Source: Pseudotabrizicola formosa (GTDB lineage: Bacteria; Pseudomonadota; Alphaproteobacteria; Rhodobacterales; Rhodobacteraceae). Taken from it: DNA of 64,000 bases. Shown piece after piece: positions 20,585 through 29,272 of the stretch (the stretch's first letter is position 1; each line of letters opens with the position of its first letter). The notes below the pieces were generated by a model, which was given only the letters and a program-made list of their open reading frames with translations, did no database searches and was not told the origin of the DNA. A program made the translations under genes and the position numbers. The stretch spans positions 806,001-870,000 of the forward strand of contig NZ_PJOM01000002.1 of assembly GCF_002900965.1 (NCBI RefSeq), read 5' to 3'.

Positions 20585-21799
20585 TTAGCCCTTCAGCGCC
20601 CGGTTCAGGTAGTCATCCACCTTTTCCAGATAGCCCATCGTGGTCATCCACTTCTGATCCGGCCCGACCAGCAGCGCCAGATCCTTGGTCATGTACCCGT
20701 CTTCCACCGCATCGACGGTCACCTTTTCCAGCGTCTTGGCAAAACGCAGCAGCTGATCATTGCTGTCCAGCTTGGCGCGGTGCTTGAGGCCCCCGGTCCA
20801 GGCAAAGATCGACGCAATCGAATTGGTCGATGTCTGCTGGCCCTTCTGGTGCTGGCGGTAGTGGCGCGTCACGGTGCCATGCGCGGCCTCTGCTTCCACC
20901 ACCTGACCATCGGGCGTCATCAGGATCGAAGTCATCAGGCCGAGGCTGCCAAAGCCCTGCGCCACGGTGTCGGATTGCACATCGCCGTCATAGTTCTTGC
21001 AGGCCCAGACATAGCCGCCCGACCATTTCATTGCACTTGCCACCATGTCATCGATCAGGCGGTGTTCGTAATGAATGCCCGCGGCCTTGAACCGGTCTTC
21101 GAACTCTTCGGCGTAAACCTTTGCGAACAGGTCTTTAAACCGGCCATCATAGGCTTTGAGGATGGTGTTCTTGGTCGACAGATACACCGGCCAGCCCTTC
21201 ATCAGCCCGTAATTCATCGAAGACCGCGCAAAATCGATGATCGAGTCATCAAGGTTGTACATCGACATGTAGACCCCGGCCGAAGGCGCGGAATACACGT
21301 CTTTTTCGATCACGGTGCCATCATCGCCCACGAATTTCATCGTCAGCTTGCCCGCGCCGGGAAAGCGGAAATCGGTGGCGCGGTACTGGTCGCCAAAGGC
21401 ATGGCGGCCCACCACGATCGGCTGGGTCCAGCCCGGTACCAGACGCGGCACGTTCTGGCAGATGATCGGTTCACGGAAGATCACACCGCCCAGAATGTTG
21501 CGGATGGTGCCATTGGGCGAGCGCCACATCTGCTTGAGTCCGAATTCTTCCACCCGCTGCTCATCGGGCGTGATGGTCGCGCATTTGACGCCGACGCCAT
21601 AGGTCTTGATGGCTTCGGCCGCGTCGACCGTGATCTGGTCATTGGTGCGGTCCCGCTCTTCGATGCCAAGATCGTAATATTTCAGGTCTATATCCAGATA
21701 GGGCAGGATCAGCTTCTGCTTGATGAAATCCCAGATGATCCGGGTCATTTCATCGCCGTCGAGTTCAACAACGGGGTTTGCCACCTTGATCTTGGTCAT
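20585..21799 (-). CDS. icd: NADP-dependent isocitrate dehydrogenase
   Basis: A 404-residue isocitrate dehydrogenase of the homodimeric, eukaryote-like type, which turns isocitrate to 2-oxoglutarate with NADP in the TCA cycle. Seen: [17 protein letters not shown] at the N-terminus, [22 protein letters not shown] (substrate arginines and serine), and the C-terminal [12 protein letters not shown] segment that binds NADP. Length is typical. A perfect 16-bp palindrome stands about 70 bases upstream of the start. Confidence 0.96.
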   Translation of the reverse strand: MTKIKVANPVVELDGDEMTRIIWDFIKQKLILPYLDIDLKYYDLGIEERDRTNDQITVDAAEAIKTYGVGVKCATITPDEQRVEEFGLKQMWRSPNGTIRNILGGVIFREPIICQNVPRLVPGWTQPIVVGRHAFGDQYRATDFRFPGAGKLTMKFVGDDGTVIEKDVYSAPSAGVYMSMYNLDDSIIDFARSSMNYGLMKGWPVYLSTKNTILKAYDGRFKDLFAKVYAEEFEDRFKAAGIHYEHRLIDDMVASAMKWSGGYVWACKNYDGDVQSDTVAQGFGSLGLMTSILMTPDGQVVEAEAAHGTVTRHYRQHQKGQQTSTNSIASIFAWTGGLKHRAKLDSNDQLLRFAKTLEKVTVDAVEDGYMTKDLALLVGPDQKWMTTMGYLEKVDDYLNRALKG

Positions 21800-21868
21800 A
21801 ATCGCCCTTTCGGTGTAAGATTCGCGCCGTCGCCTCTATAGCGCGAAACGGCACGGCAGGGAAGGATT

Positions 21869-21884
21869 GTATGCAATTGCATAC
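21869..21884. promoter_or_regulatory. Perfect 16-bp palindrome upstream of icd
   Basis: GTATGCAATTGCATAC is self-complementary over all 16 bases. It lies 70 bases upstream of the icd start, in the 100-base gap before the next gene. Such a symmetrical site is likely an operator for a dimeric regulator, perhaps of the GntR class; the protein is not known. Confidence 0.5.
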
Positions 21885-21899
21885 CGAAAATGCGATCAA

Positions 21900-22502
21900 T
21901 CAGGGAAAGAATGCCGCCGTCCTGGCCTTTATCCATTCCCAAAGGGCCGGGGCACCGCGTGCAATCTTTGTTCCCACCCGCTGTTCCAGCTGATCAGCAG
22001 TGACCTGATAGGTCGTCCAGGTTCCGCCGCCCGACATCAGGTTGGCCATCACCGGCTGCACCCGGTCCAGACTTTTGGCAAAGATAGCATCCGGGGTCTG
22101 GGCCGCTTCGAACTCCTCCCACAGCGCACGAAGATCCTGGCGCAAATCGTTGGGAAGCAGGCCAAAAATCCGGTCTGCGGCGCGCTGTTCTGCGGCCATC
22201 GTCTCGCTTGACCCATGCGCCAGACCATTGGCGGAATGGATCGGCACATCGCCCACGTCGATTTCCACCAGATCATGGATCAGCAGCATCCGGATCACCC
22301 GGTTGATATCCACCCCGGCTTTGGCCTGATCGGCCAGCACCAGCGCATAAAGCGCCAGATGCCAGGAATGTTCGCCTGAATTTTCCGGGCGCGACCCATC
22401 GACCAGCGTGGTGGCGCGCAGCACCGATTTCAGCCGGTCAGCCTCATTGAGAAAGGCAAACTGCGCCTCCAGCCGGGCAGAGACCGTGCCGGCACCGTCC
22501 AC
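21900..22502 (-). CDS. HD-domain phosphohydrolase (YfbR-like)
   Basis: A protein of 200 residues with an HD metal site: NSGEHSWHLALYAL gives the first histidines and LLIHDLVEIDVGD gives the HD pair. It resembles YfbR-type 5'-deoxynucleotidases and related HD hydrolases. I place the start at GTG 22502, one base after the stop of the gene before it; GTG 22529 upstream in frame is an alternative that overlaps that gene. It is the last gene of a three-gene minus-strand run. Confidence 0.8.
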   Translation of the reverse strand: MDGAGTVSARLEAQFAFLNEADRLKSVLRATTLVDGSRPENSGEHSWHLALYALVLADQAKAGVDINRVIRMLLIHDLVEIDVGDVPIHSANGLAHGSSETMAAEQRAADRIFGLLPNDLRQDLRALWEEFEAAQTPDAIFAKSLDRVQPVMANLMSGGGTWTTYQVTADQLEQRVGTKIARGAPALWEWIKARTAAFFP

Positions 22503-22503
22503 G

Positions 22504-22773
22504 TCAATGCCCGCCCTTTTCCGCCTCACGCGGGGCCTCGGGCGGTTTCGCCCCGGCGCGCTTGGCGGCCAGGGCCTTCTCCAGAAACTCGCGCCCGCGC
22601 TTTTCCGCCAGCCGGATGCGGATCGAGGTCATGAAGGCTTCTTGCAAAGTGGGCGAGGAGGCGCCCACCACCTTGGCGACCTGTTCGTAGAAATAGGGAT
22701 CATCCAGATCGACCGAGCCTGCCAGCACATCGCGGGCAAGGCCATCGGCCAGATCCTGGATGAAATCGCTCAC
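22504..22773 (-). CDS. Conserved hypothetical protein, 89 aa
   Basis: A small acidic-then-basic protein. The first two thirds look helical and are likely a folded domain (DDPYFYEQVAKVVGAS and LQEAFMTSIRIRLAEKR), the last 25 residues are rich in K, A, P and E. No catalytic motif is seen. It overlaps the hydrolase gene by four bases (ATGA) and is followed closely by the HD gene, so it is translated as part of this run. I do not recognise a named domain; the pattern seems typical of proteins kept among Rhodobacterales. Confidence 0.75.
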   Translation of the reverse strand: MSDFIQDLADGLARDVLAGSVDLDDPYFYEQVAKVVGASSPTLQEAFMTSIRIRLAEKRGREFLEKALAAKRAGAKPPEAPREAEKGGH

Positions 22774-23429
22774 CGCGACACCTCACCCAGACGGCGGCGG
22801 ACATAATCGGAAACCGTGCCGATCATCGGCTGCATATGGGCCTCTTCATCCTTGAAGAAGTGATCCGCGCCGTCAATCTCGGTATGGGTGATGGTGATGC
22901 CCTTCTGCTCATGCAGCTTGCCCACCAGGGTCTTGGTGTCTTTGGGCGGGGCCACCTTGTCGGCGGTCCCGTTGATGATTAGACCGGAAGAGGGGCAGGG
23001 TGCAAGGAAAGAGAAGTCATAAAGATTGGCTGGCGGGGCCACCGAAATGAAACCGGTGATCTCGGGCCGCCGCATCAGCAGCTGCATCCCGATCCAGGCC
23101 CCGAAGCTGAAGCCCGCCACCCAGCAATGCTTGGCATTCTGGTTCATCGACTGCAGGTAATCGAGGGCCGAAGCCGCATCGGACAATTCGCCAATGCCCT
23201 GATCATATTCGCCCTGGCTTCGCCCGACACCGCGGAAGTTGAACCGCAGCACGGTAAAGCCCAGATTGTAAAAGGCGTAATGCAGATTATACACCACCTT
23301 GTTGTTCATCGTCCCGCCATAGGCCGGATGCGGATGCAAGACGATGGCGATGGGGGCATCCCGATCCTTTTGCGGGTGGTATCGGCCTTCAAGTCGGCCT
23401 TCTGGGCCTGCGAAGATCACTTCGGGCAT
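22770..23429 (-). CDS. Alpha/beta hydrolase
   Basis: A 219-residue alpha/beta-hydrolase like the dienelactone hydrolase or YkfB-type esterases. HPHPAYGGTMNNKV near residue 30 is the oxyanion region, GFSFGAWIG (Ser near 107) the nucleophile elbow, NGTADKVAPP supplies the acid and DGADHFF the histidine. Start ATG 23429 is chosen because AGGAA lies six bases upstream and the protein then begins MPEVIFAGPEGRLEGRY. Substrate unknown. The gene is divergent from iscR and heads a three-gene run. Confidence 0.82.
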   Translation of the reverse strand: MPEVIFAGPEGRLEGRYHPQKDRDAPIAIVLHPHPAYGGTMNNKVVYNLHYAFYNLGFTVLRFNFRGVGRSQGEYDQGIGELSDAASALDYLQSMNQNAKHCWVAGFSFGAWIGMQLLMRRPEITGFISVAPPANLYDFSFLAPCPSSGLIINGTADKVAPPKDTKTLVGKLHEQKGITITHTEIDGADHFFKDEEAHMQPMIGTVSDYVRRRLGEVSR

Positions 23430-23463
23430 GTGTTTCCTGCCTGTCTTTCCCGCGAGCGATTTC

Positions 23464-23492
23464 TTGACGGTACCGCTCGGCATATCTAGAAC
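23464..23492 (+). promoter_or_regulatory. Putative promoter of the iscR-suf operon
   Basis: TTGACG at 23464-23469 and TAGAAC at 23487-23492 have a 17-base spacer and fit sigma-70. The -10 element is part of the Irr-type box at 23485-23501, so bound repressor would block RNA polymerase. Confidence 0.5.
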
Positions 23493-23501
23493 CGTTCTAA
23501 G
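23485..23501. promoter_or_regulatory. Irr-type iron control box (ICE)
   Basis: TCTAGAACCGTTCTAAG matches the alphaproteobacterial Irr-box consensus TTTAGAAYNRTTCTAAA at 15 of 17 positions, with perfect arms TAGAA/TTCTA. It precedes iscR by about 136 bases. Irr represses or activates iron genes according to haem and iron status and is known to act on Fe-S operons in this group. Confidence 0.65.
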
Positions 23502-23510
23502 GCATGACGT

Positions 23511-23522
23511 GTCACATGTGAC
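23511..23522. promoter_or_regulatory. 12-bp palindrome in the iscR leader
   Basis: GTCACATGTGAC is a perfect palindrome ten bases after the Irr-type box. It may be an operator for a second regulator, possibly IscR itself; the protein is unknown. Confidence 0.35.
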
Positions 23523-23636
23523 GGGGCCAGCCCACGGGTCGATTTCAGGTAATGGCCCCGTTGTGCCGCGTCAATCCGTATCGGGCCCGATCGGGGCCAA
23601 TTGCGGGCGGTATTTCCGCCATTCAGGGGTAAGAAG

Positions 23637-24110
23637 ATGAAACTCTCGACCAAAGGGCGCTATGCAATGGTCGCATTGGCCGATCTGGCGCTGATGGAGG
23701 CCAAGGCCAAGACCGGAGAGATGGTGTCGCTGGCGGCAATTGCCAAGCGCCAGGACATTTCCTTGCCCTATCTGGAGCAGCTCTTCGTCAAACTGCGCCG
23801 CGCCAAGCTGGTCGAGGCGGTGCGGGGGCCGGGCGGCGGGTACAAGCTGGCCCGCCCGCCGGCGGAAATCCGGGTGTCCGAGGTGATGGAGGCGGTAGAG
23901 GAAACGGTGGATGCGCTGCACACCGGGGCAGGGGCATCGGGCGGTGTCTCGGGGTCACGGGCGCAAAGCCTGACCAACCGGCTGTGGGAAGGGCTTTCGG
24001 CCAATGTCTATGTGTTCCTGCACCAGACCCGGCTGTCGGATGTGATCCGCAATGAAATGCAGCCCTGCCCGGCGGTGCCGGCGCTGTTTCGCGTGGTGGA
24101 TGACGAATGA
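23637..24110 (+). CDS. iscR: Rrf2-family regulator IscR
   Basis: A 157-residue Rrf2 winged-helix regulator heading the Fe-S assembly operon. The DNA-binding part (MKLSTKGRYAMVALADLAL, SLPYLEQLFVKLRRAKLV, VRGPGGGYKLARP) is well conserved. In E. coli IscR three cysteines after this region hold a 2Fe-2S cluster; here the equivalent loop DALHTGAGASGGVSGS has none, and the protein's only cysteine is Cys144 in MQPCPAVP. Loss of the three-cysteine motif is a known trait of rhodobacterial IscR. It overlaps iscS by four bases. Confidence 0.9.
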   Translation: MKLSTKGRYAMVALADLALMEAKAKTGEMVSLAAIAKRQDISLPYLEQLFVKLRRAKLVEAVRGPGGGYKLARPPAEIRVSEVMEAVEETVDALHTGAGASGGVSGSRAQSLTNRLWEGLSANVYVFLHQTRLSDVIRNEMQPCPAVPALFRVVDDE

Positions 24111-25150
24111 CCCGGATGTATCTGGACTGGAACGCCACCACGCCGCTGCGCCCTGAGGCGCGCGCGGCGATGGGTGCGGCGATGGATCTGGTCGGCAACC
24201 CGTCGAGCGTGCATGCCGAAGGCCGCGCGGCCAAGGCGCTGATGGAAAAGTCCCGCGCGCAGATTGCGGCGGCCTTGGGGGCGGATGGCGCGGACATTGT
24301 CTTCACCTCTGGTGCCACCGAGGCGGCGGCGCTGGCCTCGGCGGGCCGTGATCTGGCCTGTTCCGAGGTGGAGCATGATGCGGTTCTGGCGTGGTGCGAC
24401 CCTTTGCTGCCGGTGGATGCCGCAGGGCGGATCGAGGCCAATGTGCCGCGCGAATCCGCCGTGCAACTTGCCAATTCCGAAACCGGCATCCTGCAAACCC
24501 TGCCGCAGGGCCTTGCGCTGTCAGACCTGACGCAGGCCTTTGGCAAGGTGCCGTTTGCCTTCAACTGGCTGGGCTGCGACATGGGGCTGGTGTCCGCCCA
24601 TAAGCTGGGCGGGCCAAAGGGCATCGGCGCGCTGGTTGTCCGGCAAGGGCTGGAAACGCAGGCGCAGTTGCGCGGTGGCGGGCAGGAAATGGGCCGCAGG
24701 GCAGGGACCGAAAACCTGATCGGTATCGCCGGATTTGCCGCAGCGGCAGAGTCGGCGGCGCGCGATCTGGCGAATGGGGTTTGGGAAGAGGTCGCCGAAG
24801 TTAGAAATATTCTAGATTCAGCATTGTCGGCCTTGGCAAACAATACTATTTCAGTCGGAAAAGAAGTGTCGCGGCTTCCAAATACCCTGTGCCTGATTGC
24901 GCCGGGCTGGAAAGGCGAGACGCAGGTGATGGCGATGGATCTTGCCGGCTTTGCCATTTCGGCAGGCTCTGCCTGTTCCAGCGGCAAGGTACGTGCCAGC
25001 CGGGTGCTGCGGGCGATGGGCTTTGAAGATGGATTGGCTGCACAAGCGATCCGCATCTCGATCGGCCCCGGCATCTCGCGTGACGATGTGTTGCGCTTTG
25101 CCGAGGTCTGGGCCGCCGCCTATGCAAGGGCGCAAACGCGCGCCGCATGA
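24107..25150 (+). CDS. iscS: Cysteine desulfurase, IscS/NifS type
   Basis: A 347-residue PLP enzyme that takes sulfur from cysteine for Fe-S clusters. YLDWNATTPLRP starts the protein, SAHKLGGPKGIGALVV carries the PLP lysine and GSACSSGKVRASRVL the active-site cysteine loop of group I enzymes. It is about 40 residues shorter than E. coli IscS. Codons 232-240 are unusually AT-rich (GTT AGA AAT ATT CTA) and hold an Irr-like palindrome. It lies between iscR and sufB; sufS is a second desulfurase at the operon's end. Confidence 0.87.
   Translation: MTRMYLDWNATTPLRPEARAAMGAAMDLVGNPSSVHAEGRAAKALMEKSRAQIAAALGADGADIVFTSGATEAAALASAGRDLACSEVEHDAVLAWCDPLLPVDAAGRIEANVPRESAVQLANSETGILQTLPQGLALSDLTQAFGKVPFAFNWLGCDMGLVSAHKLGGPKGIGALVVRQGLETQAQLRGGGQEMGRRAGTENLIGIAGFAAAAESAARDLANGVWEEVAEVRNILDSALSALANNTISVGKEVSRLPNTLCLIAPGWKGETQVMAMDLAGFAISAGSACSSGKVRASRVLRAMGFEDGLAAQAIRISIGPGISRDDVLRFAEVWAAAYARAQTRAA
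24801..24816. promoter_or_regulatory. Second Irr-like box inside iscS
   Basis: TTAGAAATATTCTAGA has the same arms TAGAA/TTCTA with a 3-base centre as the box before iscR and matches the Irr-box consensus at 14 of 17 positions. It is in the coding sequence and uses codons (AGA, CTA) that are otherwise rare here. Function is inferred only. Confidence 0.35.
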
Positions 25151-25189
25151 AATACGGGTCGCAAGGCCCTGAGAAAAAGGAAAAGTCCG

Positions 25190-26698
25190 ATGGACGGTGT
25201 TGAATTGGAAGTGCGCGACGGGGTAGACCGGGAAACGATCGAAACCGTGCAGGCGATGTCGGGCAAGTACAAGCATGGCTGGGAAACCGACGTCGAGATG
25301 GATTACGCCCCCAAGGGCCTGTCCGAAGATATTGTCCGCCTGATCTCTGCCAAGAACGAAGAGCCGCAGTGGATGCTGGACTGGCGGCTGGCGGCGTATC
25401 ACCGCTGGGTCAAGATGGAAGAGCCGACCTGGGCGATGGTGAGCTATCCCAAAATCGACTATCAGGACCAGTATTACTACGCCAAACCCAAAAGCATGGC
25501 GGTCAAGCCGAAATCGCTTGATGAGGTGGACCCCAAGCTGCTGGCGACCTATGCCAAGCTGGGCATTCCGCTGAAGGAACAGGCGCTGCTGGCCGGGGTC
25601 GAGGCCCCGGAAGGCGAGCGCAAGGTGGCGGTTGATGCGGTGTTCGACTCCGTCTCCCTTGGCACCACCTTCAAGAAGGAACTGGCCAAGGCCGGGGTGA
25701 TCTTCTGCTCGATCTCGGAAGCCGTGCGCGAACATCCCGAATTGGTGAAGAAATACATCGGCTCGGTCGTGCCGCCGACCGACAACTTCTTTGCCACGCT
25801 GAATTCTGCCGTGTTTTCAGACGGTTCTTTTGTGTACATCCCACCAGGTGTGAAGTGCCCGATGGAGCTTTCGACCTATTTCCGGATCAATGCCGAAAAC
25901 ACTGGCCAGTTTGAACGCACGCTGATTGTCTGCGACCGGGGGGCCTATGTCTCTTACCTCGAAGGCTGCACCGCGCCCAAGCGTGACATTCCACAGCTGC
26001 ACGCGGCCGTGGTGGAAATCGTGATCCTGGAGGATGCCGAGGTCAAGTATTCGACCGTACAGAACTGGTATCCGGGCGATGAAAACGGCGTGGGCGGCAT
26101 CTACAACTTCGTCACCAAACGCGCCGATTGCCGCGAGGCACGCGCCAAGGTGATGTGGACGCAGGTGGAAACCGGATCGGCGATCACCTGGAAATACCCG
26201 TCCTGCATCCTGCGCGGCGACGACAGCCAGGGCGAGTTCTATTCCATCGCCATCGCCAACAACGCCCAGCAGGCCGATACCGGCACCAAGATGATCCATC
26301 TGGGCAAGCGCACCAAATCGCGCATCGTGTCCAAGGGCATTTCGGCGGGCCGCGCGCAGAACACCTATCGGGGGCTGGTGTCGATGCACCCGCGCGCCAC
26401 CGACAGCCGCAATTACACCCAGTGCGACAGCCTGCTGATCGGCGACAAATGCGGCGCGCATACGGTGCCCTATATTGAGGTCAAGAACAATTCGAGCCGG
26501 GTGGAGCATGAGGCGACCACGTCCAAGGTGGACGAGGACCAGCTGTTCTATTGCCGCTCGCGCGGGATGGATGAGGAAGAGGCGGTCGCCTTGGTGGTGA
26601 ACGGCTTTTGCAAGGATGTGCTGCAGGCCCTGCCGATGGAATTTGCCATGGAAGCGCAGGCGCTGGTGGCTATTTCGCTCGAAGGCTCGGTCGGCTGA
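25190..26698 (+). CDS. sufB: Fe-S scaffold subunit SufB
   Basis: A 502-residue SufB, the scaffold of the SufBCD complex that builds Fe-S clusters in the cytoplasm. The family's hallmark stretches are present: [57 protein letters not shown] and the C-terminal [20 protein letters not shown]. Length agrees with the long SufB type. It begins 39 bases after iscS, preceded by AAAAGGAAAAG, in the Fe-S operon. Confidence 0.97.
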   Translation: MDGVELEVRDGVDRETIETVQAMSGKYKHGWETDVEMDYAPKGLSEDIVRLISAKNEEPQWMLDWRLAAYHRWVKMEEPTWAMVSYPKIDYQDQYYYAKPKSMAVKPKSLDEVDPKLLATYAKLGIPLKEQALLAGVEAPEGERKVAVDAVFDSVSLGTTFKKELAKAGVIFCSISEAVREHPELVKKYIGSVVPPTDNFFATLNSAVFSDGSFVYIPPGVKCPMELSTYFRINAENTGQFERTLIVCDRGAYVSYLEGCTAPKRDIPQLHAAVVEIVILEDAEVKYSTVQNWYPGDENGVGGIYNFVTKRADCREARAKVMWTQVETGSAITWKYPSCILRGDDSQGEFYSIAIANNAQQADTGTKMIHLGKRTKSRIVSKGISAGRAQNTYRGLVSMHPRATDSRNYTQCDSLLIGDKCGAHTVPYIEVKNNSSRVEHEATTSKVDEDQLFYCRSRGMDEEEAVALVVNGFCKDVLQALPMEFAMEAQALVAISLEGSVG

Positions 26699-26757
26699 GG
26701 CCGCAAACACAAACTTTGGCGCCTTGCGCCGCATCAGAAATCTGGAAAGCCGGAAAC

Positions 26758-27513
26758 ATGCTGAATATCAAGAACCTGCACGTCAAACTTGAAGAAGAAG
26801 ACAAAGTCATCCTGAACGGGGTTGATCTGGCCATCGGGGCCGGTGAGGTGCATGCCATCATGGGGCCGAACGGCTCTGGCAAATCCACCCTGTCCTATGT
26901 GCTGTCAGGCCGCGAAGGCTATACCGTCACCGAAGGCTCCGCCACGCTGGAGGGCACCGAGCTTTTGGACATGGAACCCGAGGAGCGCGCAGCCGCTGGC
27001 CTGTTCCTGGCATTTCAGTATCCGGTGGAAATTCCCGGCGTTGGCAACATGACCTTCCTGCGGACGGCGGTGAATGCACAGCGCAAGGCGCGCGGTGAGG
27101 AAGAGCTTTCGGCAGGCGATTTCCTCAAAATCGTGCGCGCCAAGGCAAAAACCTTGCAGATCGACGCCGACATGCTCAAGCGCCCGGTCAATGTAGGTTT
27201 CTCGGGCGGTGAGAAGAAACGCAACGAGATCCTGCAGATGGCGATGCTGGAACCCCGGATGTGCATTCTGGACGAAACCGACTCTGGCCTTGATGTCGAT
27301 GCCATGAAGCTGGTGGCCGAAGGCGTGAACGCGCTGCGCAGCGAGGGCCGGTCTTTCCTTGTCATCACGCATTATCAGCGGCTTCTGGACCATATCCAAC
27401 CTGATTTCGTGCATATCATGGCCGCCGGTCGCATCATCAAGTCCGGAGGGCCGGAGCTGGCGCTGGAAGTGGAGAACAACGGCTACGCCGATCTGCTGGC
27501 GGAGGCGGAATGA
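26758..27513 (+). CDS. sufC: Fe-S assembly ATPase SufC
   Basis: A 251-residue ABC-type ATPase that drives the SufBCD scaffold. Walker A MGPNGSGKSTLS is near residues 35-46, the SufC-type signature FSGGEKKRNEILQMAMLEP near 153-171 and Walker B CILDETDSGLDVDAMK after it. The start at ATG 26758 gives the normal MLNIKNLHVK N-terminus. The 59-base gap after sufB holds no hairpin that I can see. It overlaps sufD by four bases. Confidence 0.97.
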   Translation: MLNIKNLHVKLEEEDKVILNGVDLAIGAGEVHAIMGPNGSGKSTLSYVLSGREGYTVTEGSATLEGTELLDMEPEERAAAGLFLAFQYPVEIPGVGNMTFLRTAVNAQRKARGEEELSAGDFLKIVRAKAKTLQIDADMLKRPVNVGFSGGEKKRNEILQMAMLEPRMCILDETDSGLDVDAMKLVAEGVNALRSEGRSFLVITHYQRLLDHIQPDFVHIMAAGRIIKSGGPELALEVENNGYADLLAEAE

Positions 27514-28796
27514 TGCGGGCTGAGGCAAAGACCGAAGCATTGACGGCGCGCACGGCGGCGCTGACCGCTTCGGGCTCCGGCTGGCTGGGCGCTGCCCGGC
27601 GCGATGCCGTGGCGCGGCTGGCCGCGATGGGCCTGCCCACCAAACGCGACGAATACTGGCGCTATACCGATCCTGCCAGCCTGACCGCGGCGACACCCGA
27701 GCCTGCCGCGCTGTTTGACGCCGGCGATGAGGCGCCGGCCTTTGACGGCATTGATGCGGTGAAGCTGGTGTTTGTCGATGGGATGTTTGATCCGGCCCAG
27801 TCGGATGACCCCGCAACGGCAGGGATAGAGATCACCCATCTGTCGCAGGCGGAGGGCGTTGATATCCATTGGGCGCGTGAGGTTTACGGCGTTCTGGAAG
27901 CCCGGGGCCAGATTCCGGTGCAGCGCCCGCTGGCCACGCTGAACACGGCCTATGCGACCCAAGGATTTCTGATCCGCGCAACGGCAAAAGCTGCCAAGCC
28001 GGTTTCGTTTATTTACCATCACAAATCAACTACTTCCGACGCACTTTTGCACCACTGCATCAAGATGGAACCGGGGTCGGAGCTGACCATTCTGGAGAGC
28101 GGTCCCGCCGCCGCCCGGATGACATCGGTGATGGAGGTGGAGGTTGCCGATGGGGCGCGCTTTCACCACATCCGCGCGCAGGGCCGTGATCACGCGCGCC
28201 GCGCCGCGACGCATGTGTTTTCACGCATCGGGGCAGGGGCTTTGTTCAAGTCCTTTACCCTGACCGCAAATGGCTGCCTGACCCGGAACGAGCAGATTGT
28301 CGAGCTGGTCGGCAATGACGGCGTGGCCCATGTGGCGGGTGCTGCCGTGGGCGACGGCACGTTCCATCATGATGACACCGTCTTCATGACGCATGAAGGC
28401 CTGCGCTGCGAAAGCCGGCAGGTGTTCAAGAAAGTGCTGATGAATGGGGCTGTGGGCGTGTTTCAAGGCAAGATCCTTGTCAAGCCGGGCGCGCAGAAGA
28501 CCGATGGCTATCAGATCAGCCAGAGCCTGCTGCTTGATGGCGACAGTCAGTTTCTGGCCAAGCCCGAGCTGGAAATCTATGCCGACGATGTGAAATGCAG
28601 CCACGGCAGCACCTCTGGCGCGATCGACGACACGGCTTTGTTCTACCTGCAATCGCGCGGCGTGCCCAAGCGTGTGGCGCAAAGCCTGTTGGTGCTGGCC
28701 TTTCTGGCCGAAGCCATCGGCGAGATCGAGGATGAGGCGATTGCCGAAGACATCCGCCTGCGTCTGGAAGGCTGGCTGCAGCGCCATGAGCACTGA
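27510..28796 (+). CDS. sufD: Fe-S assembly protein SufD
   Basis: A 428-residue SufD, partner of SufB and SufC in the cluster scaffold and needed for iron entry. It shows the N-terminal helical part, RDEYWRYTDPASLT, the beta-helix core and the C-terminal KCSHGSTSGAIDDTALFYLQ with the conserved histidine loop, then SRGVPKRVAQSLLVLAF. Overlaps sufC by four bases and its stop overlaps the start of the next gene. A short AT-richer patch lies near 28000-28050. Confidence 0.95.
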   Translation: MMRAEAKTEALTARTAALTASGSGWLGAARRDAVARLAAMGLPTKRDEYWRYTDPASLTAATPEPAALFDAGDEAPAFDGIDAVKLVFVDGMFDPAQSDDPATAGIEITHLSQAEGVDIHWAREVYGVLEARGQIPVQRPLATLNTAYATQGFLIRATAKAAKPVSFIYHHKSTTSDALLHHCIKMEPGSELTILESGPAAARMTSVMEVEVADGARFHHIRAQGRDHARRAATHVFSRIGAGALFKSFTLTANGCLTRNEQIVELVGNDGVAHVAGAAVGDGTFHHDDTVFMTHEGLRCESRQVFKKVLMNGAVGVFQGKILVKPGAQKTDGYQISQSLLLDGDSQFLAKPELEIYADDVKCSHGSTSGAIDDTALFYLQSRGVPKRVAQSLLVLAFLAEAIGEIEDEAIAEDIRLRLEGWLQRHEH

Positions 28797-29272
28797 TGTC
28801 GATCACCACTGACATCGTGGAAAGCTGGCGCCGCCCGCGCCTTGTGGTGCGCAGGCATCTGGCGCGCGGGCGGTCGGAACCCTTTGCCTTCAGCCTGCTG
28901 GTGGCCTTTCTGGTGCTGGCCTTTGTGGCGCAATGGCCGGCGGCGTCGCGCGCGGCCTTCGAGGCTGGCAATACGCCGGTGGCCCCGCGGCTTCTTGCCA
29001 TTGCACTGGCGCTGTTGGCGACGATTCCACTGTGGTACGGTCTGGCAGCACTCAGCCGCTTGGTGGCGCGGGCGGTTGGGGGCAGGGGCAGCTGGTATGG
29101 TGCGCGGATTGCGCTGTTCTGGTCGCTGGTGGCGGTGACGCCGCTGATGCTGCTGCAAGGCTTGGTTTCGGGCATGATCGGCCCCGGTCCGGGGCTGACG
29201 GCGGTGAGTGCCTTGGCCGGATTGGCCTTTGTGATATTCTGGGCGCTTGCCCTGATCGAAGTGGAACGCTGA
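28796..29272 (+). CDS. YIP1-like membrane protein (suf operon, first copy)
   Basis: A 158-residue membrane protein with about four hydrophobic segments (near residues 33-50, 67-87, 107-125 and 134-154). The N-terminal SITTDIVESWRRPRLVVRRHL and layout resemble YIP1-family proteins often annotated in Rhodobacterales. Function unknown. Its start codon overlaps the sufD stop and its stop touches the next gene's start, so it is co-translated with suf genes. A role in Fe-S assembly at the membrane is only inference. Confidence 0.75.
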   Translation: MSITTDIVESWRRPRLVVRRHLARGRSEPFAFSLLVAFLVLAFVAQWPAASRAAFEAGNTPVAPRLLAIALALLATIPLWYGLAALSRLVARAVGGRGSWYGARIALFWSLVAVTPLMLLQGLVSGMIGPGPGLTAVSALAGLAFVIFWALALIEVER

